64,000 bases of DNA. Source: Clostridium sp. Lineage in GTDB: Bacteria; Bacillota; Clostridia; Lachnospirales; Lachnospiraceae. A program made the translations under genes and the position numbers. Each line of letters begins with the position of its first letter. Position 1 is the stretch's first letter. Shown here piece by piece: positions 53,179 to 62,918 of this stretch. The notes beneath the pieces were generated by a model that had not been told where the DNA came from, searched no databases, and saw only the letters and a list, made by a program, of their open reading frames with translations. Where the stretch lies: positions 62,001-126,000 of the forward strand of contig JAETQD010000004.1 in the NCBI GenBank assembly GCA_021770825.1, read 5' to 3'.

Positions 53179-53820
53179 TTAATGGATTGCTCCGCCGACC
53201 GCCTTGATATCCGTCTCGTTTTCAACGGCCGCCTGGATTGCAGCTTCCAGAGAGGCAGTGATGTCGGCGATAGCCATGGACGGGGTGCCGGGTTTATTGA
53301 CAACCTGGGAGGCAGCATAGGGAACATGGATGAAGCCGCCCCGGGCGCCTGGGAATTCTTTCTGAATATAATAGAGGATTCCATACATTACATGGTTGCA
53401 GATATAGGTTCCGGCGGTGTTGGACAGCACGGACGGGTAGCCGGCATCCTTGATGGCCTGCACCATGGCTTTCACAGGAAGATTGCTGAAGTAGGCAGTA
53501 TCACCGTCCTCAAAAATCGGGATGTCGATGGGCTGATTCCCTTCGTTGTCGGGAATTCTCGCATCGGTAATGTTGATGGCCACCCGTTCCGGAGTAACGC
53601 CGAAACGGCCGCCGGCCTGTCCAACGCTGATTACGATATCCGGATTGATTTCAGCCATTTTTTCATGAATTTTCTCAATGGATTTGTTTACGACAGTGGG
53701 AATCTGCATTTTAATGACCTGGGCCCCGGCAATTTCGTCTTTGATGACCTTAACAGCTTCCCAGGCCGGGTTAATGGTTTCTCCTCCAAACGGGTCGAAT
53801 CCTGTGATTAAAACTTTCAT
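53179..53820 (-). CDS. pcp: Pyroglutamyl-peptidase I
   Basis: This 213-residue cysteine peptidase (C15) removes N-terminal pyroglutamate from peptides. Family motifs are [20 protein letters not shown] at the start, [18 protein letters not shown] with the catalytic Glu near 80, the Cys in [16 protein letters not shown] near 143 and the His in [12 protein letters not shown] near 166. The in-frame start ten codons upstream lacks a ribosome site; ATG 53820 has AAGGGGAAG. The free pyroglutamate formed can be opened by PxpABC, encoded 36 kb away in this window. Confidence 0.95.
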   Translation of the reverse strand: MKVLITGFDPFGGETINPAWEAVKVIKDEIAGAQVIKMQIPTVVNKSIEKIHEKMAEINPDIVISVGQAGGRFGVTPERVAINITDARIPDNEGNQPIDIPIFEDGDTAYFSNLPVKAMVQAIKDAGYPSVLSNTAGTYICNHVMYGILYYIQKEFPGARGGFIHVPYAASQVVNKPGTPSMAIADITASLEAAIQAAVENETDIKAVGGAIH

Positions 53821-53843
53821 ATGTAACTTCCCCTTTCCACGAT

Positions 53844-53872
53844 TTGACAAACCTTGGTTCTAACTGTATTAT
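53844..53872 (+). promoter_or_regulatory. Sigma-A promoter of yaaA-map
   Basis: TTGACA (53844-53849) and TATTAT (53867-53872) with a 17-bp spacer, 43 bp before yaaA. Confidence 0.75.
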
Positions 53873-53914
53873 ATAGAAGATTGGAAGAATACGCAAGAAG
53901 CGGAGAAAAAACTG

Positions 53915-54661
53915 ATGAAAATAATTATCTCGCCTGCCAAAAAGATGGAAGAATGCCAGGATATCTTTGCTCCCGGCGGGTTTCCCCAGTATCTGCCCCG
54001 GACAAAGCAACTTTATGAGCTCCTGAAATCCATGACAGAAGAGGAACTGAAAAATCTTTTTAAGGCCAATGATCAGATCACCAGACAGAATTTTGAACGT
54101 TACCAGACCATGGACATAACGCGGGCACTGACTCCGGCCCTTTTGTCCTATGTGGGAATCCAGTATCAGTACATGGCACCTAAACTGTTTTCCAATGAAG
54201 AGTGGGAGTATGTGAACCGCCACCTTCGGATTTTGAGCGGATTCTACGGGGTATTAAAGCCCGACGACCGGGTGACGCCATACCGCCTGGAAATGCAGAC
54301 AAAGCTTTCGGCAGACGGAAAAAAAGATCTGTATGAGTTTTGGGGCAGAAAACTTTACGATGCCGTCGGAGATTCTGTCATCATCAATCTGGCGTCTAAG
54401 GAATACAGTAAGGCCATTGAACCGTACCTGACGCCTGGTGACCGTTTTGTAACCTGCATTTTTGGAGAGTATAAAGATAACAAGGTTAAGGTAAAGGCCA
54501 CAGAAGCCAAAATGGCAAGGGGCGAGATGGTTCGTTACATGGCCCAAAACAGGATCCGGCAGCCGGAGGACATAAAAAACTTTGACTGCCTGGGCTATCG
54601 GTATTCCAAAGAGCTGTCCTTGGAAGATACTTTCATATTTATAAAAACAGAAGAAAAATAA
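53915..54661 (+). CDS. yaaA: Peroxide stress protein YaaA (DUF328/UPF0246)
   Basis: This 248-residue protein starts with the family signature MKIIISPAKKMEE and continues through NFERYQTMDITRALTPALLSYVGIQYQYMAPKLF, LRILSGFYGVLKPDDRVTPYRLEMQTKL and the C-terminal KMARGEMVRYMAQNRI. In E. coli, YaaA lowers free intracellular iron during peroxide stress and binds DNA with a helix-hairpin-helix-like fold. The N-terminal Lys-Lys-Met motif is intact. map follows 17 bp later on the same strand. Confidence 0.92.
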   Translation: MKIIISPAKKMEECQDIFAPGGFPQYLPRTKQLYELLKSMTEEELKNLFKANDQITRQNFERYQTMDITRALTPALLSYVGIQYQYMAPKLFSNEEWEYVNRHLRILSGFYGVLKPDDRVTPYRLEMQTKLSADGKKDLYEFWGRKLYDAVGDSVIINLASKEYSKAIEPYLTPGDRFVTCIFGEYKDNKVKVKATEAKMARGEMVRYMAQNRIRQPEDIKNFDCLGYRYSKELSLEDTFIFIKTEEK

Positions 54662-54678
54662 TAAAGGGGAAAAAGAAA

Positions 54679-55554
54679 ATGTTGCGAAGAATCGGAGAGC
54701 AGGACCCCTGCTGGTGCGGCAGCGGGAAGCCCTATGGCAGATGCCACATGGAATTTGACAGAAAAATAAGCCGTGCAAGATTCATGGGCCACGAGGTCCC
54801 ATCCCATAAAATTATAAAGACTCCGGCCCAGATCGAGAAAATCCGGGAAAGCGGAAAATTAAACATTGCGGTTCTGGACCATGTGGCAGAGCATATCAAA
54901 GCAGGAATCACCACCCAGGAAATTGACCGCCTGGTGTATGAGTATACCACAAAGCATGGCGGAATCCCGGCTCCTTTAAATTACGAAGGTTTCCCCAAAA
55001 GTGTCTGCACCTCCATTGATTCCCAGGTGTGCCATGGAATCCCGTCGGAGGATGTGGTTTTAAAGGAAGGGGACATTATCAATGTGGATGTCTCCACAAT
55101 TCTGGACGGTTATTTTTCCGACTCCTCCCGCATGTTCATGATTGGGAAGGTGAGTCCGGAAAAAGAACAATTGGTCCGTGTCACCAGGGAAGCAGTGGAA
55201 AAGGGACTGAACGAAGTGAAGCCCTGGGGATATCTGGGCGATATGGGGCAGGCGGTCCATGATCATGTGAAAAAATATGGATATTCCGTTGTGGAGGATG
55301 TGGGCGGCCACGGTGTGGGCCTGGAATTCCATGAGGATCCCTTTGTCAGCTATGTGACCAGGCGCGGAACAGAAATGTTAATGGCTCCGGGCATGATTTT
55401 TACCATTGAACCCATGGTCAACATGGGAACCGATGAGATTTACGTGGATGACAGCAATGGCTGGACCATCTACACCGAGGACGGAAAGCCCTCGGCCCAG
55501 TGGGAAATCATGGTGCTGGTGACAGAAGACGGCCATGAGGTTTTAGCCTACTAA
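54679..55554 (+). CDS. map: Type I methionine aminopeptidase with SEC-C motif
   Basis: This 291-residue enzyme removes the initiator methionine. The N-terminal 30 residues carry a SEC-C zinc motif ([14 protein letters not shown]), found in a subset of MetAPs and thought to help binding to the ribosome. The pita-bread fold follows with His in [10 protein letters not shown] near 115, [14 protein letters not shown] with metal ligands near 137, [14 protein letters not shown] near 212 and the Glu motifs MIFTIEPMV near 240 and [11 protein letters not shown]. Cotranscription with yaaA is likely. Confidence 0.95.
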   Translation: MLRRIGEQDPCWCGSGKPYGRCHMEFDRKISRARFMGHEVPSHKIIKTPAQIEKIRESGKLNIAVLDHVAEHIKAGITTQEIDRLVYEYTTKHGGIPAPLNYEGFPKSVCTSIDSQVCHGIPSEDVVLKEGDIINVDVSTILDGYFSDSSRMFMIGKVSPEKEQLVRVTREAVEKGLNEVKPWGYLGDMGQAVHDHVKKYGYSVVEDVGGHGVGLEFHEDPFVSYVTRRGTEMLMAPGMIFTIEPMVNMGTDEIYVDDSNGWTIYTEDGKPSAQWEIMVLVTEDGHEVLAY

Positions 55555-55883
55555 AAGACGAACTGCACCAGCAGCATATAGCAGATGGTTCCTCCTGCAA
55601 TGGAAATGAGCATCTGCCGTTTCCACAGATGGAGGCCGATCACGGCCACGATGGAAATAAGCTCCGGAAGGCCGTGGCTGCCGGAAAAAATGCTGACATG
55701 TTTCAGACAGTATACAATAAGAAGTCCAAACACGGCAGGAGGAAGCACGTTTCCCAGATACTGGATGTATTTGGGGGTCGGCTTTCCTGCCGGAAAAATA
55801 AAGAAAGGAAGGAACCGGGTCAGCATGGTTCCCAAAATAATCATAAGGATTGTGATGATCTGCTGCGTCAGGTTCATGGTCAT
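55551..55883 (-). CDS. azlD: Branched-chain amino acid transport protein AzlD
   Basis: This 110-residue protein has four hydrophobic helices and the AzlD features [13 protein letters not shown] and [26 protein letters not shown]. It is the small partner of AzlC in a branched-chain amino acid exporter. Its start overlaps the azlC stop by 4 bp, so the two are translationally coupled. It ends by overlapping the convergent map stop by 4 bp. Confidence 0.9.
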   Translation of the reverse strand: MTMNLTQQIITILMIILGTMLTRFLPFFIFPAGKPTPKYIQYLGNVLPPAVFGLLIVYCLKHVSIFSGSHGLPELISIVAVIGLHLWKRQMLISIAGGTICYMLLVQFVF

Positions 55884-56542
55884 GATAAATTACCGCCTTT
55901 CTCCAGAGGATTTCTAAGAAGTGTCAATACAAAAAGAATGGAAGCCATGGCCGGAATCATAAATCCATCGGCTCCAAAAAGTACCAGGCATAATACGGAC
56001 AGCCCAAGTCCTAAAAGTGCACTGGTGTGTTTTTTATCCTTCCGCCACTGCTCCATGAAAATCACTGTGAACATGGCGGTCATGACGAAATCAAGCCCTT
56101 CGGTATTAAGGTGAATAAGAGAACCGAAGATTCCGCCCAGGGTTGCTCCGAAAACCCAGTAACAATGGTTTAAAAGAGTTACAAAAAACATGAACCATCC
56201 CCGGTCAACATCATCGGGAATTCTGGCTGTGTAGTTGATGGAGAAGGTTTCATCGCACATGCCCCAGATCAGGTAGTGCCTTTTCCATCCGGTCCCTCTG
56301 TATTTATCCAGCATGGAAATCCCGTAAAACAGATGCCTGGCATTGATCATCAGAGTCATAAGGAAGGCCTGAAGCGGATGGAAGGCCCCAAGCAGCATGT
56401 TTACGGCCACGAATTCCATGGAACCGGCAAAAATAGTCAGGCTCATGAGCATGGGGTACAGAAAACAGAAGCCGGCAAAAATAGGGATGGTGTGGGGGAA
56501 GGCGGCAAGAAAAGCCTTCTTTCTCTTTTGAGTGTCATTCAT
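55880..56542 (-). CDS. azlC: Branched-chain amino acid transport protein AzlC
   Basis: This 220-residue membrane protein has about six helices, with the AzlC signatures [38 protein letters not shown] and [13 protein letters not shown]. Together with AzlD it exports branched-chain amino acids and analogues. The in-frame extension to 56581 is not supported; GGAGG fits ATG 56542. It lies about 1 kb before the ilv biosynthetic operon, on the opposite strand. Confidence 0.92.
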   Translation of the reverse strand: MNDTQKRKKAFLAAFPHTIPIFAGFCFLYPMLMSLTIFAGSMEFVAVNMLLGAFHPLQAFLMTLMINARHLFYGISMLDKYRGTGWKRHYLIWGMCDETFSINYTARIPDDVDRGWFMFFVTLLNHCYWVFGATLGGIFGSLIHLNTEGLDFVMTAMFTVIFMEQWRKDKKHTSALLGLGLSVLCLVLFGADGFMIPAMASILFVLTLLRNPLEKGGNLS

Positions 56543-56690
56543 TGTGATTCCTCCTGAACATGATACAAACCAGAACATCACCGGAAACGGTTTCAGACAA
56601 GTAAAAAATTATATATGGCCCAAAATGGAGAACAGCACACGAAATCATCAAAATATTCGCAGAGCATGGCAGAAATTAATAAAATTTTTC

Positions 56691-56719
56691 TTGTTATAAC
56701 AGGAAATTTTTAGTATAAT
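56691..56719 (+). promoter_or_regulatory. Sigma-A promoter of the phosphoribosyltransferase gene
   Basis: TTGTTA (56691-56696), 17-bp spacer, TATAAT (56714-56719), 51 bp before the start. Confidence 0.65.
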
Positions 56720-56770
56720 GTAAGCAGATATCCTGAAACGTGAAAACAATTTGGAAAGGGAGGCGAATCT

Positions 56771-57409
56771 ATGGAGATGAGATATGAGAAAATCCGTGGA
56801 ACAGGAACCAACGCAATGTTAAAGGTTGTAAAAGGCCATTTTGCGACAAACCACGCGCACACCAATTACTACATTGACCTGACCACCGTAAAAAGCCGTG
56901 TAAGCGAAGCTCAGGAAATTGCCAAGGATCTTGTACACAAGTATCTTTATGATATGGTGGTGGATACCATTGTATGTATGGAGGGTACGGAGGTAATCGG
57001 AACGCTTCTGGCAGAGGAGCTGACAAAGGGAGGCTTCCTTTCCTTAAATGCCCATAAAACCATTTATATCATCAAGCCGGAGTACAACAGCAACAGCCAG
57101 ATGGTGTTTAAAGATAATTTCCGTCCCATGTTAAATGGAAAGAATGTTATTCTCCTGACAGCAACTGTGACCACGGGACTTACGGTCAACAAGGGTATTG
57201 AGGGCGTTCAGTATTACGGCGGTATCTTACAGAGTGTGTCAGCCGTATTCAGCATTCTGGATGAGGTGAACGGTATCCCCATCAAGGCCGTATTCGGAAA
57301 AAATGATCTTCCCGATTATGAATACAATGATTACCGGAATTGTCCCATCTGTAAGGCAGGAAAGAAGTTAGATGCACTGATCAATCCATATGGATATTCC
57401 AAATTATAA
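56771..57409 (+). CDS. Phosphoribosyltransferase family protein (orotate PRTase-like)
   Basis: This 212-residue protein has a type I phosphoribosyltransferase-like core: VDTIVCMEGTEVIGTLLAEEL near 63 and VILLTATVTTGLTVNKGIEGVQYYGG near 130, in place of the PRPP loop. The canonical acidic pair at that loop (normally hydrophobic-DD/ED-TGxT) reads LTATVTTGLT, so catalysis may be changed or lost. The C-terminus carries CPICKAGKKLDALINPYGYSK, with a CxxC. pyrE lies elsewhere in most clostridia; the role here is unknown. Confidence 0.7.
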   Translation: MEMRYEKIRGTGTNAMLKVVKGHFATNHAHTNYYIDLTTVKSRVSEAQEIAKDLVHKYLYDMVVDTIVCMEGTEVIGTLLAEELTKGGFLSLNAHKTIYIIKPEYNSNSQMVFKDNFRPMLNGKNVILLTATVTTGLTVNKGIEGVQYYGGILQSVSAVFSILDEVNGIPIKAVFGKNDLPDYEYNDYRNCPICKAGKKLDALINPYGYSKL

Positions 57410-57417
57410 AAGAAAGT

Positions 57418-57451
57418 ACAGGCAGGAATGGAAACGTTCCTGCCTGTTTTA
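57418..57451 (+). terminator. Intrinsic terminator after the PRT gene
   Basis: ACAGGCAGGAA (57418-57428) pairs with TTCCTGCCTGT (57437-57447) across an 8-base loop and is followed by T residues. Confidence 0.88.
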
Positions 57452-57546
57452 GGCCTATGCAGGCATTTTTTGGGCCGCCCGAACACCGGTTATAAGAAAA
57501 AGGACCAGCATAACTCATGTTTATAGAAGATATGAAAATAAAATAC

Positions 57547-57574
57547 TTGCATTTTTGAAAGAAGTTTGTATAAT
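57547..57574 (+). promoter_or_regulatory. Promoter of the ilv leader and ilvBNCD
   Basis: TATAAT (57569-57574) is clear. TTGCAT (57547-57552) lies 16 bp upstream as a weak -35. The first ATG downstream is that of the leader peptide at 57609. Confidence 0.55.
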
Positions 57575-57608
57575 AAAAGATAACATTGAGGGGGAAGGAG
57601 ACGCAGAT

Positions 57609-57716
57609 ATGATGACGAGCCTGGTACTATTAGCAGTCGTGATTCGAATTATCGTCAGCATTATCGTCGTGTGCGAGAATGCTTATTTGCGTTATGCTGA
57701 ACCTGAGGTTATTTAA
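57609..57716 (+). CDS. ilv operon leader peptide (attenuator peptide)
   Basis: This 35-codon frame begins ATGATG and reads MMTSLVLLAVVIRIIVSIIVVC in its first 22 residues. Fourteen of residues 5-21 are Leu, Val or Ile, the products of the pathway encoded downstream. AAGGAG lies 8 bp before the start. After the stop codon comes a hairpin (57728-57743) and then a terminator (57755-57787) before ilvB. This is the arrangement of classical transcription attenuation: stalling at Leu/Val/Ile codons when charged tRNA is low would stop the terminator forming. No T-box core was found. Confidence 0.85.
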   Translation: MMTSLVLLAVVIRIIVSIIVVCENAYLRYAEPEVI

Positions 57717-57727
57717 CTGTGACATGT

Positions 57728-57743
57728 CTCAAAGAAGTTTGAG
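57728..57743 (+). other. Pause or antiterminator-side hairpin of the ilv leader
   Basis: CTCAAA-GAAG-TTTGAG is a perfect 6-bp hairpin 12 bp after the leader peptide stop. In the attenuation model it would be an early segment competing with the terminator. Confidence 0.5.
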
Positions 57744-57754
57744 GAATGAAATGG

Positions 57755-57787
57755 AAGCCTTGCAGCACAACGCTGTAAGGCTTTTTT
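57755..57787 (+). terminator. Attenuator terminator before ilvB
   Basis: A 12-bp stem (57755-57766 with 57772-57783, one G-T pair) with a 5-base loop is followed by six T residues. It lies between the leader peptide and ilvB, 42 bp before the ilvB start, so it must be bypassed for the operon to be expressed. Confidence 0.88.
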
Positions 57788-57828
57788 ATCACATAGGAAA
57801 TACAAACCAAAAGGATAGGGGAATTTTT

Positions 57829-59490
57829 ATGAAAATGAACGGTGCGCGAATTCTGGTGGAGGAGCTGATTCACCAGGGAGTGGAAGTAATCTTTGGATAT
57901 CCGGGCGGCTCAGTTCTCAATATTTATGACGAGCTTTATCTGGCTTCCGACAGAATCAAACACGTCCTGACAGCCCATGAACAGGGTGCGGCCCATGCGG
58001 CAGACGGTTATGCAAGGGCCAGCGGACGGACAGGCGTGGTCTTGGCGACCAGCGGCCCCGGTGCTACAAATCTGGTAACCGGAATTGCAAACGCTTATCT
58101 GGATTCTGTTCCTATGGTGGCCATTACCGGAAACGTTGCGGTAAAGAATCTGGGAAAGGATTCCTTTCAGGAGGTTGATATTGTAGGGGTTACCCAGCCG
58201 GTGGTAAAACACAATTTCATGGTCCGCGATGTGAAGGATTTGCAGAAAACCATAATCGAGGCCTTCGAGATTGCCAACACAGGCAGAAAGGGCCCGGTTC
58301 TCATTGATATTCCGAAGGATGTACAGATCAACGAGTGTGAGTACGTGGAAGATCTGAAGGTGCCGTCCGTGGCTAAGAAATGGCCCAAGAGCACCAATAA
58401 TATGGAAGAATTCCTGGAGATGGTGAAGAAGGCAAAGAAGCCCTTTATCTATGCGGGCGGCGGCGTGGTTGCCTCCGGCGCCGAGGAAGAGGTTTTAGAG
58501 CTGTCCAAACGTCTGGACGCCCCGGTGGGACTCAGTATGATGGGACTCACTTCCGTCCCGGCCTCATATCCCTTAAATCTGGGAATGTGCGGAATGCATG
58601 GAAAATATGCCTCCATCAAAGCCCAGTCGGAATGTGACCTTCTTTTGGCCATCGGTGTAAGATTCTCAGACCGTGCCACAGGCGATTTAAATGAATATAC
58701 AAAGAAATGTATGACGGTCCATATTGACATTGACCGTGCCGAGATTGGAAAGAACGTAAGCCCGGATATGAGCATGTGGGGCGATGTGAAGGAGACATTA
58801 AAAGAAATCCTTGCTGTGACTCCGAAATATGAGCATCCGGAGTGGGTTGCCCAGGTGGAGGAGTATAAGAGCGCAGCAGTGCTTCCGGCACCGAAGGAGT
58901 TCGGACCCCAGACCATCATTGAAGAGGTGAACCGCCGCAGCAATCCGGATACGGTTGTGGCCACTGACGTGGGCCAGCATCAGATGTGGACCATGCAGTA
59001 TTATCAGTTTGAAAAGCCCCAGACACTTCTTACCTCCGGCGGTCTTGGAACCATGGGCTACGGCTTTGGCGCTGCCATCGGCGGTTGTATTGCAAGCGGA
59101 AGAAAGCGCACAGTCCTCTTCACAGGAGACGGCAGCTTCGGCATGAATTTAAATGAAATGGTGACGGCTGTGAAGCAGGAGCTTCCCATTACCATTGTGA
59201 TCATGAACAACGATGTGTTAGGTATGGTAAGACAGTGGCAGACCATCTTCTATGACTGTCATTATTCCCAGACGACCCTGGACAGAAGCACCAACTTCCC
59301 GGCCCTTGCAAAAGCTTTTGGAGCCGAGGGATTTGCTGCTTATACCATGGACGACTTAAAGGCAGCCCTGGATGTGGCAGAAAAGGCAGAGGGCCCCGTT
59401 CTCATTGACTGTCACATTGACATGGATGAAAAGGTTCTGCCGATGATTCCGCCGGGACGTTCCGTTAAGGATATGATTGTGAAAGGATAA
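57829..59490 (+). CDS. ilvB: Acetolactate synthase, large (catalytic) subunit
   Basis: This 553-residue thiamine diphosphate enzyme is the first step of valine/leucine/isoleucine synthesis. The catalytic Glu is in LTAHEQGAAHAADGYARASGR near 47-50, and the FAD/regulatory region is in the middle. The ThDP motif GDGSFGMNLNEMVTAVKQELPITIVIMNN lies near 425-455, with GMVRQWQ directly after it. The frame continues 50 codons upstream through the attenuator, but AGGGG and ATG 57829 mark the real start. ilvN begins 6 bp after the stop. Confidence 0.96.
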   Translation: MKMNGARILVEELIHQGVEVIFGYPGGSVLNIYDELYLASDRIKHVLTAHEQGAAHAADGYARASGRTGVVLATSGPGATNLVTGIANAYLDSVPMVAITGNVAVKNLGKDSFQEVDIVGVTQPVVKHNFMVRDVKDLQKTIIEAFEIANTGRKGPVLIDIPKDVQINECEYVEDLKVPSVAKKWPKSTNNMEEFLEMVKKAKKPFIYAGGGVVASGAEEEVLELSKRLDAPVGLSMMGLTSVPASYPLNLGMCGMHGKYASIKAQSECDLLLAIGVRFSDRATGDLNEYTKKCMTVHIDIDRAEIGKNVSPDMSMWGDVKETLKEILAVTPKYEHPEWVAQVEEYKSAAVLPAPKEFGPQTIIEEVNRRSNPDTVVATDVGQHQMWTMQYYQFEKPQTLLTSGGLGTMGYGFGAAIGGCIASGRKRTVLFTGDGSFGMNLNEMVTAVKQELPITIVIMNNDVLGMVRQWQTIFYDCHYSQTTLDRSTNFPALAKAFGAEGFAAYTMDDLKAALDVAEKAEGPVLIDCHIDMDEKVLPMIPPGRSVKDMIVKG

Positions 59491-59496
59491 GAAAGT

Positions 59497-60021
59497 ATGG
59501 AAGAGAGATTTGCAGTAGGTTTAATCGTAAACAACCGCTTCGGCGTTTTAAACCGCATCGCCGGTCTGTACGCAAAGCGCTGTTATAATATTGACGCCCT
59601 TTCCGTTGGTGAGACAGAAAACCCGGAGTACTCCAGAATGACCATCGTTTCCACCGGAGACGAGTATATGAAGGACCAGGTTGTGAGACAGTTGGAAAAG
59701 CTCGTTGATGTGAAGTCCATAACGCTGCTGGAGCCGGAAAATGCGGCATTCGCCCAGCATATGTTCATTAAAATGCATCTGACAGGAACCCAGAGAGGCT
59801 CCTCCAAGCATCAGGTTTTGGACCTCATCAACAAATACGGCGGAAAGGTCATCGACTTCGGCGAGGAACACTTGACAGCCGAAATCACCGGAGATAAGGA
59901 TAAGGTTCATTCCTTCATCGAAAAAGTAAGAAACTTTGGCATCTTAGAACTTAGCCGGTCGGGAGATATCGCGATTGGTTTAGGTATAGAAAACACATTA
60001 AGTGTCACCAATAATTTTTAA
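59497..60021 (+). CDS. ilvN: Acetolactate synthase, small (regulatory) subunit
   Basis: This 174-residue regulatory subunit (IlvN/IlvH) has an N-terminal ACT domain (FAVGLIVNNRFGVLNRIAGLYAKRCYNIDALSVGETENPEYSRMTIV) that binds valine, and the C-terminal ALS_ss domain, with NKYGGKVIDFGEEHLTAEITGDKDKVHSFIEKV. It controls IlvB by feedback. It starts 6 bp after ilvB and is followed 21 bp later by ilvC. The length is normal. Confidence 0.95.
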   Translation: MEERFAVGLIVNNRFGVLNRIAGLYAKRCYNIDALSVGETENPEYSRMTIVSTGDEYMKDQVVRQLEKLVDVKSITLLEPENAAFAQHMFIKMHLTGTQRGSSKHQVLDLINKYGGKVIDFGEEHLTAEITGDKDKVHSFIEKVRNFGILELSRSGDIAIGLGIENTLSVTNNF

Positions 60022-61056
<1,035 letters not shown>

Positions 61057-61084
61057 ACGCGAAGGAAAATGAGCAGTGCACAGA

Positions 61085-61244
61085 CCGGGGAGCATCCTGC
61101 CGCGTCATGCTTGCATGTAAGCGGCAGGATGTTTCCCGGGCTGTATAGGGCGAATGCCCGCGCACGAGCGGCCGTAAGGCCGCGAGTACGCGCACTGCGG
61201 AGCAGATAAACTGGAAACGGGCCAGGCTGTCAAACGCCTGGCCC
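61085..61244. repeat. Cluster of strong inverted repeats between ilvC and ilvD
   Basis: Three structures lie in tandem. The first is a 19-bp stem with two G-T pairs (61085-61103 with 61121-61139) that contains a second inverted repeat, CATGC-TT-GCATG. The second is a GC-rich block with GGGC-GAAT-GCCC (61148-61159) and GCGGCC-GTAA-GGCCGC (61168-61183), flanked by GCGC at 61160 and 61190. The third is a 9-bp perfect stem GGGCCAGGC (61219-61227 with 61236-61244). No gene is seen. The block is richer in GC than both flanking genes and resembles a dispersed repeat or an RNA-processing/stability element. Confidence 0.75.
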
Positions 61245-61271
61245 AATCCATAACCCCCTGGAGGAAACAAT

Positions 61272-62918
61272 ATGAATTCAGATAAAGTAAAACTGGGCGT
61301 GGAGCACGCACCGCACCGCTCCCTTTTAAAAGCAGATGGTTACAGCGATGAGCAGATGAGACGCCCGTTCGTCGGCGTTGTCAACTCCTTCAATGAAATC
61401 GCCCCGGGCCATGTACACTTACAGACCATCGCCAGAGCTGTAAAGGACGGCGTTCTTGCAGCAGGCGGAACTCCCATGGAGTTCAATACCATTGGTGTCT
61501 GTGACGGTATCGCCATGGGCCATGAGGGCATGCATTTCTCCTTAAGCTCCCGTGAGCTGATTGCCGACACCATCGAATGCATGGTAAAGGGCCATTGCTT
61601 CGATGCCCTTGTATTTATCCCCAACTGCGACAAAATCGTACCGGGCATGCTGATGGCAGCCTTAAGACTGAATCTGCCGTGTATTTTCGTATCCGGCGGC
61701 CCCATGTTATCCATCAACCAGAGAGACTTAAACTCTGTATTTGAGGCTGTGGGAGCAAGAAAGGCCAACCTGATCGACGACGATGAGCTTGCAGAGATCG
61801 AAGGAAGCAGCTGTCCCGGCTGCGGTTCCTGTTCCGGTATGTTCACAGCCAACTCCATGAACTGCTTAACAGAGGTTCTGGGCCTTGGCCTTCCGGGAAA
61901 CGGAACCATTCCGGCCGTATATGCAGAGCGTACCCGCCTGGCAAAGAATGCAGGCATGCAGGTCATGAAGCTTCTTGAGATGAATATCCGTCCGAGAGAC
62001 ATCATCAATGCGAAGTCCTTCGAGAATGCCCTGACTGCCGATATGGCACTGGGCTGCTCCACAAACTCTGCCCTTCACCTTCCGGCCATCGCCCACGAGG
62101 CAGGGATTGAGTTCAATCTTCATATGATCAACGAAATCAGCGAGCGCACTCCGAACTTGTGCCATCTGGCACCGGCGGGCCATCACCATATGCAGGATCT
62201 GATGCAGGCCGGCGGTATTTCTGCCGTGTTAAAGCAGCTTCTGGATGCGGGAATGATTCATGGCGATTGTCTGACCGTAACCGGAAAAACCGTTGCTGAG
62301 AATGTGGCAAAGGCTGTAAACCGCAATGAAGAGGTAATCCGCCCCATGTCCAATCCCTATTCCAAGACAGGCGGTCTTGCCGTACTGTTTGGAAACCTGG
62401 CACCCAACGGAGCAATTGTAAAGCGTTCTGCCGTTAAGCCGGAGATGTTAGTTAATACGGGAACCGCCAAGTGCTTTGACTCTGAGGAAGAGGCCATTGC
62501 CGCCATTTATGACGGAAAGATCGTTTCCGGAGACGTGGTTGTAATCCGGTATGAGGGACCGTCCGGCGGCCCAGGTATGAGAGAGATGCTCTCCCCCACA
62601 TCTGCAATCGTGGGAATGAAACTGGATACCACAGTTGCCCTTCTGACAGACGGAAGATTCTCCGGCGCATCCCGCGGTGCGGCAATCGGACATATTTCTC
62701 CGGAAGCTGCAGCAGGCGGCCCCATCGCCTATGTGAAGGACGGCGACAAGATTGCCATTGACATCCCCAACTACACCATCAAGCTTCTTGTTTCCGATGA
62801 GGAGATGGAAGAGAGAAAGAAGACCATGAAGTTAAGAGAGCCGAAGAAGCTGACCGGATATTTAAAACGGTATGCAAGAAACGTTTCTTCCGCAGATAAG
62901 GGAGCGATTGTAGAATAG
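61272..62918 (+). CDS. ilvD: Dihydroxy-acid dehydratase
   Basis: This 548-residue iron-sulfur enzyme dehydrates dihydroxyisovalerate and dihydroxymethylvalerate. It has the [33 protein letters not shown] start, [20 protein letters not shown] near 115 and the cluster motif [20 protein letters not shown] near 180-195. [22 protein letters not shown] follows near 260, and [22 protein letters not shown] near 465. GGAGG precedes the ATG. It is the last ilv gene here; the DUF815 gene starts directly after its stop. Confidence 0.97.
   Translation: MNSDKVKLGVEHAPHRSLLKADGYSDEQMRRPFVGVVNSFNEIAPGHVHLQTIARAVKDGVLAAGGTPMEFNTIGVCDGIAMGHEGMHFSLSSRELIADTIECMVKGHCFDALVFIPNCDKIVPGMLMAALRLNLPCIFVSGGPMLSINQRDLNSVFEAVGARKANLIDDDELAEIEGSSCPGCGSCSGMFTANSMNCLTEVLGLGLPGNGTIPAVYAERTRLAKNAGMQVMKLLEMNIRPRDIINAKSFENALTADMALGCSTNSALHLPAIAHEAGIEFNLHMINEISERTPNLCHLAPAGHHHMQDLMQAGGISAVLKQLLDAGMIHGDCLTVTGKTVAENVAKAVNRNEEVIRPMSNPYSKTGGLAVLFGNLAPNGAIVKRSAVKPEMLVNTGTAKCFDSEEEAIAAIYDGKIVSGDVVVIRYEGPSGGPGMREMLSPTSAIVGMKLDTTVALLTDGRFSGASRGAAIGHISPEAAAGGPIAYVKDGDKIAIDIPNYTIKLLVSDEEMEERKKTMKLREPKKLTGYLKRYARNVSSADKGAIVE

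Noticed and set aside
57575..57828. T-box riboswitch before ilvB
   Set aside because: No AGGGTGG-type T-box core or specifier stem was found; the region is explained by a leader peptide and terminator.
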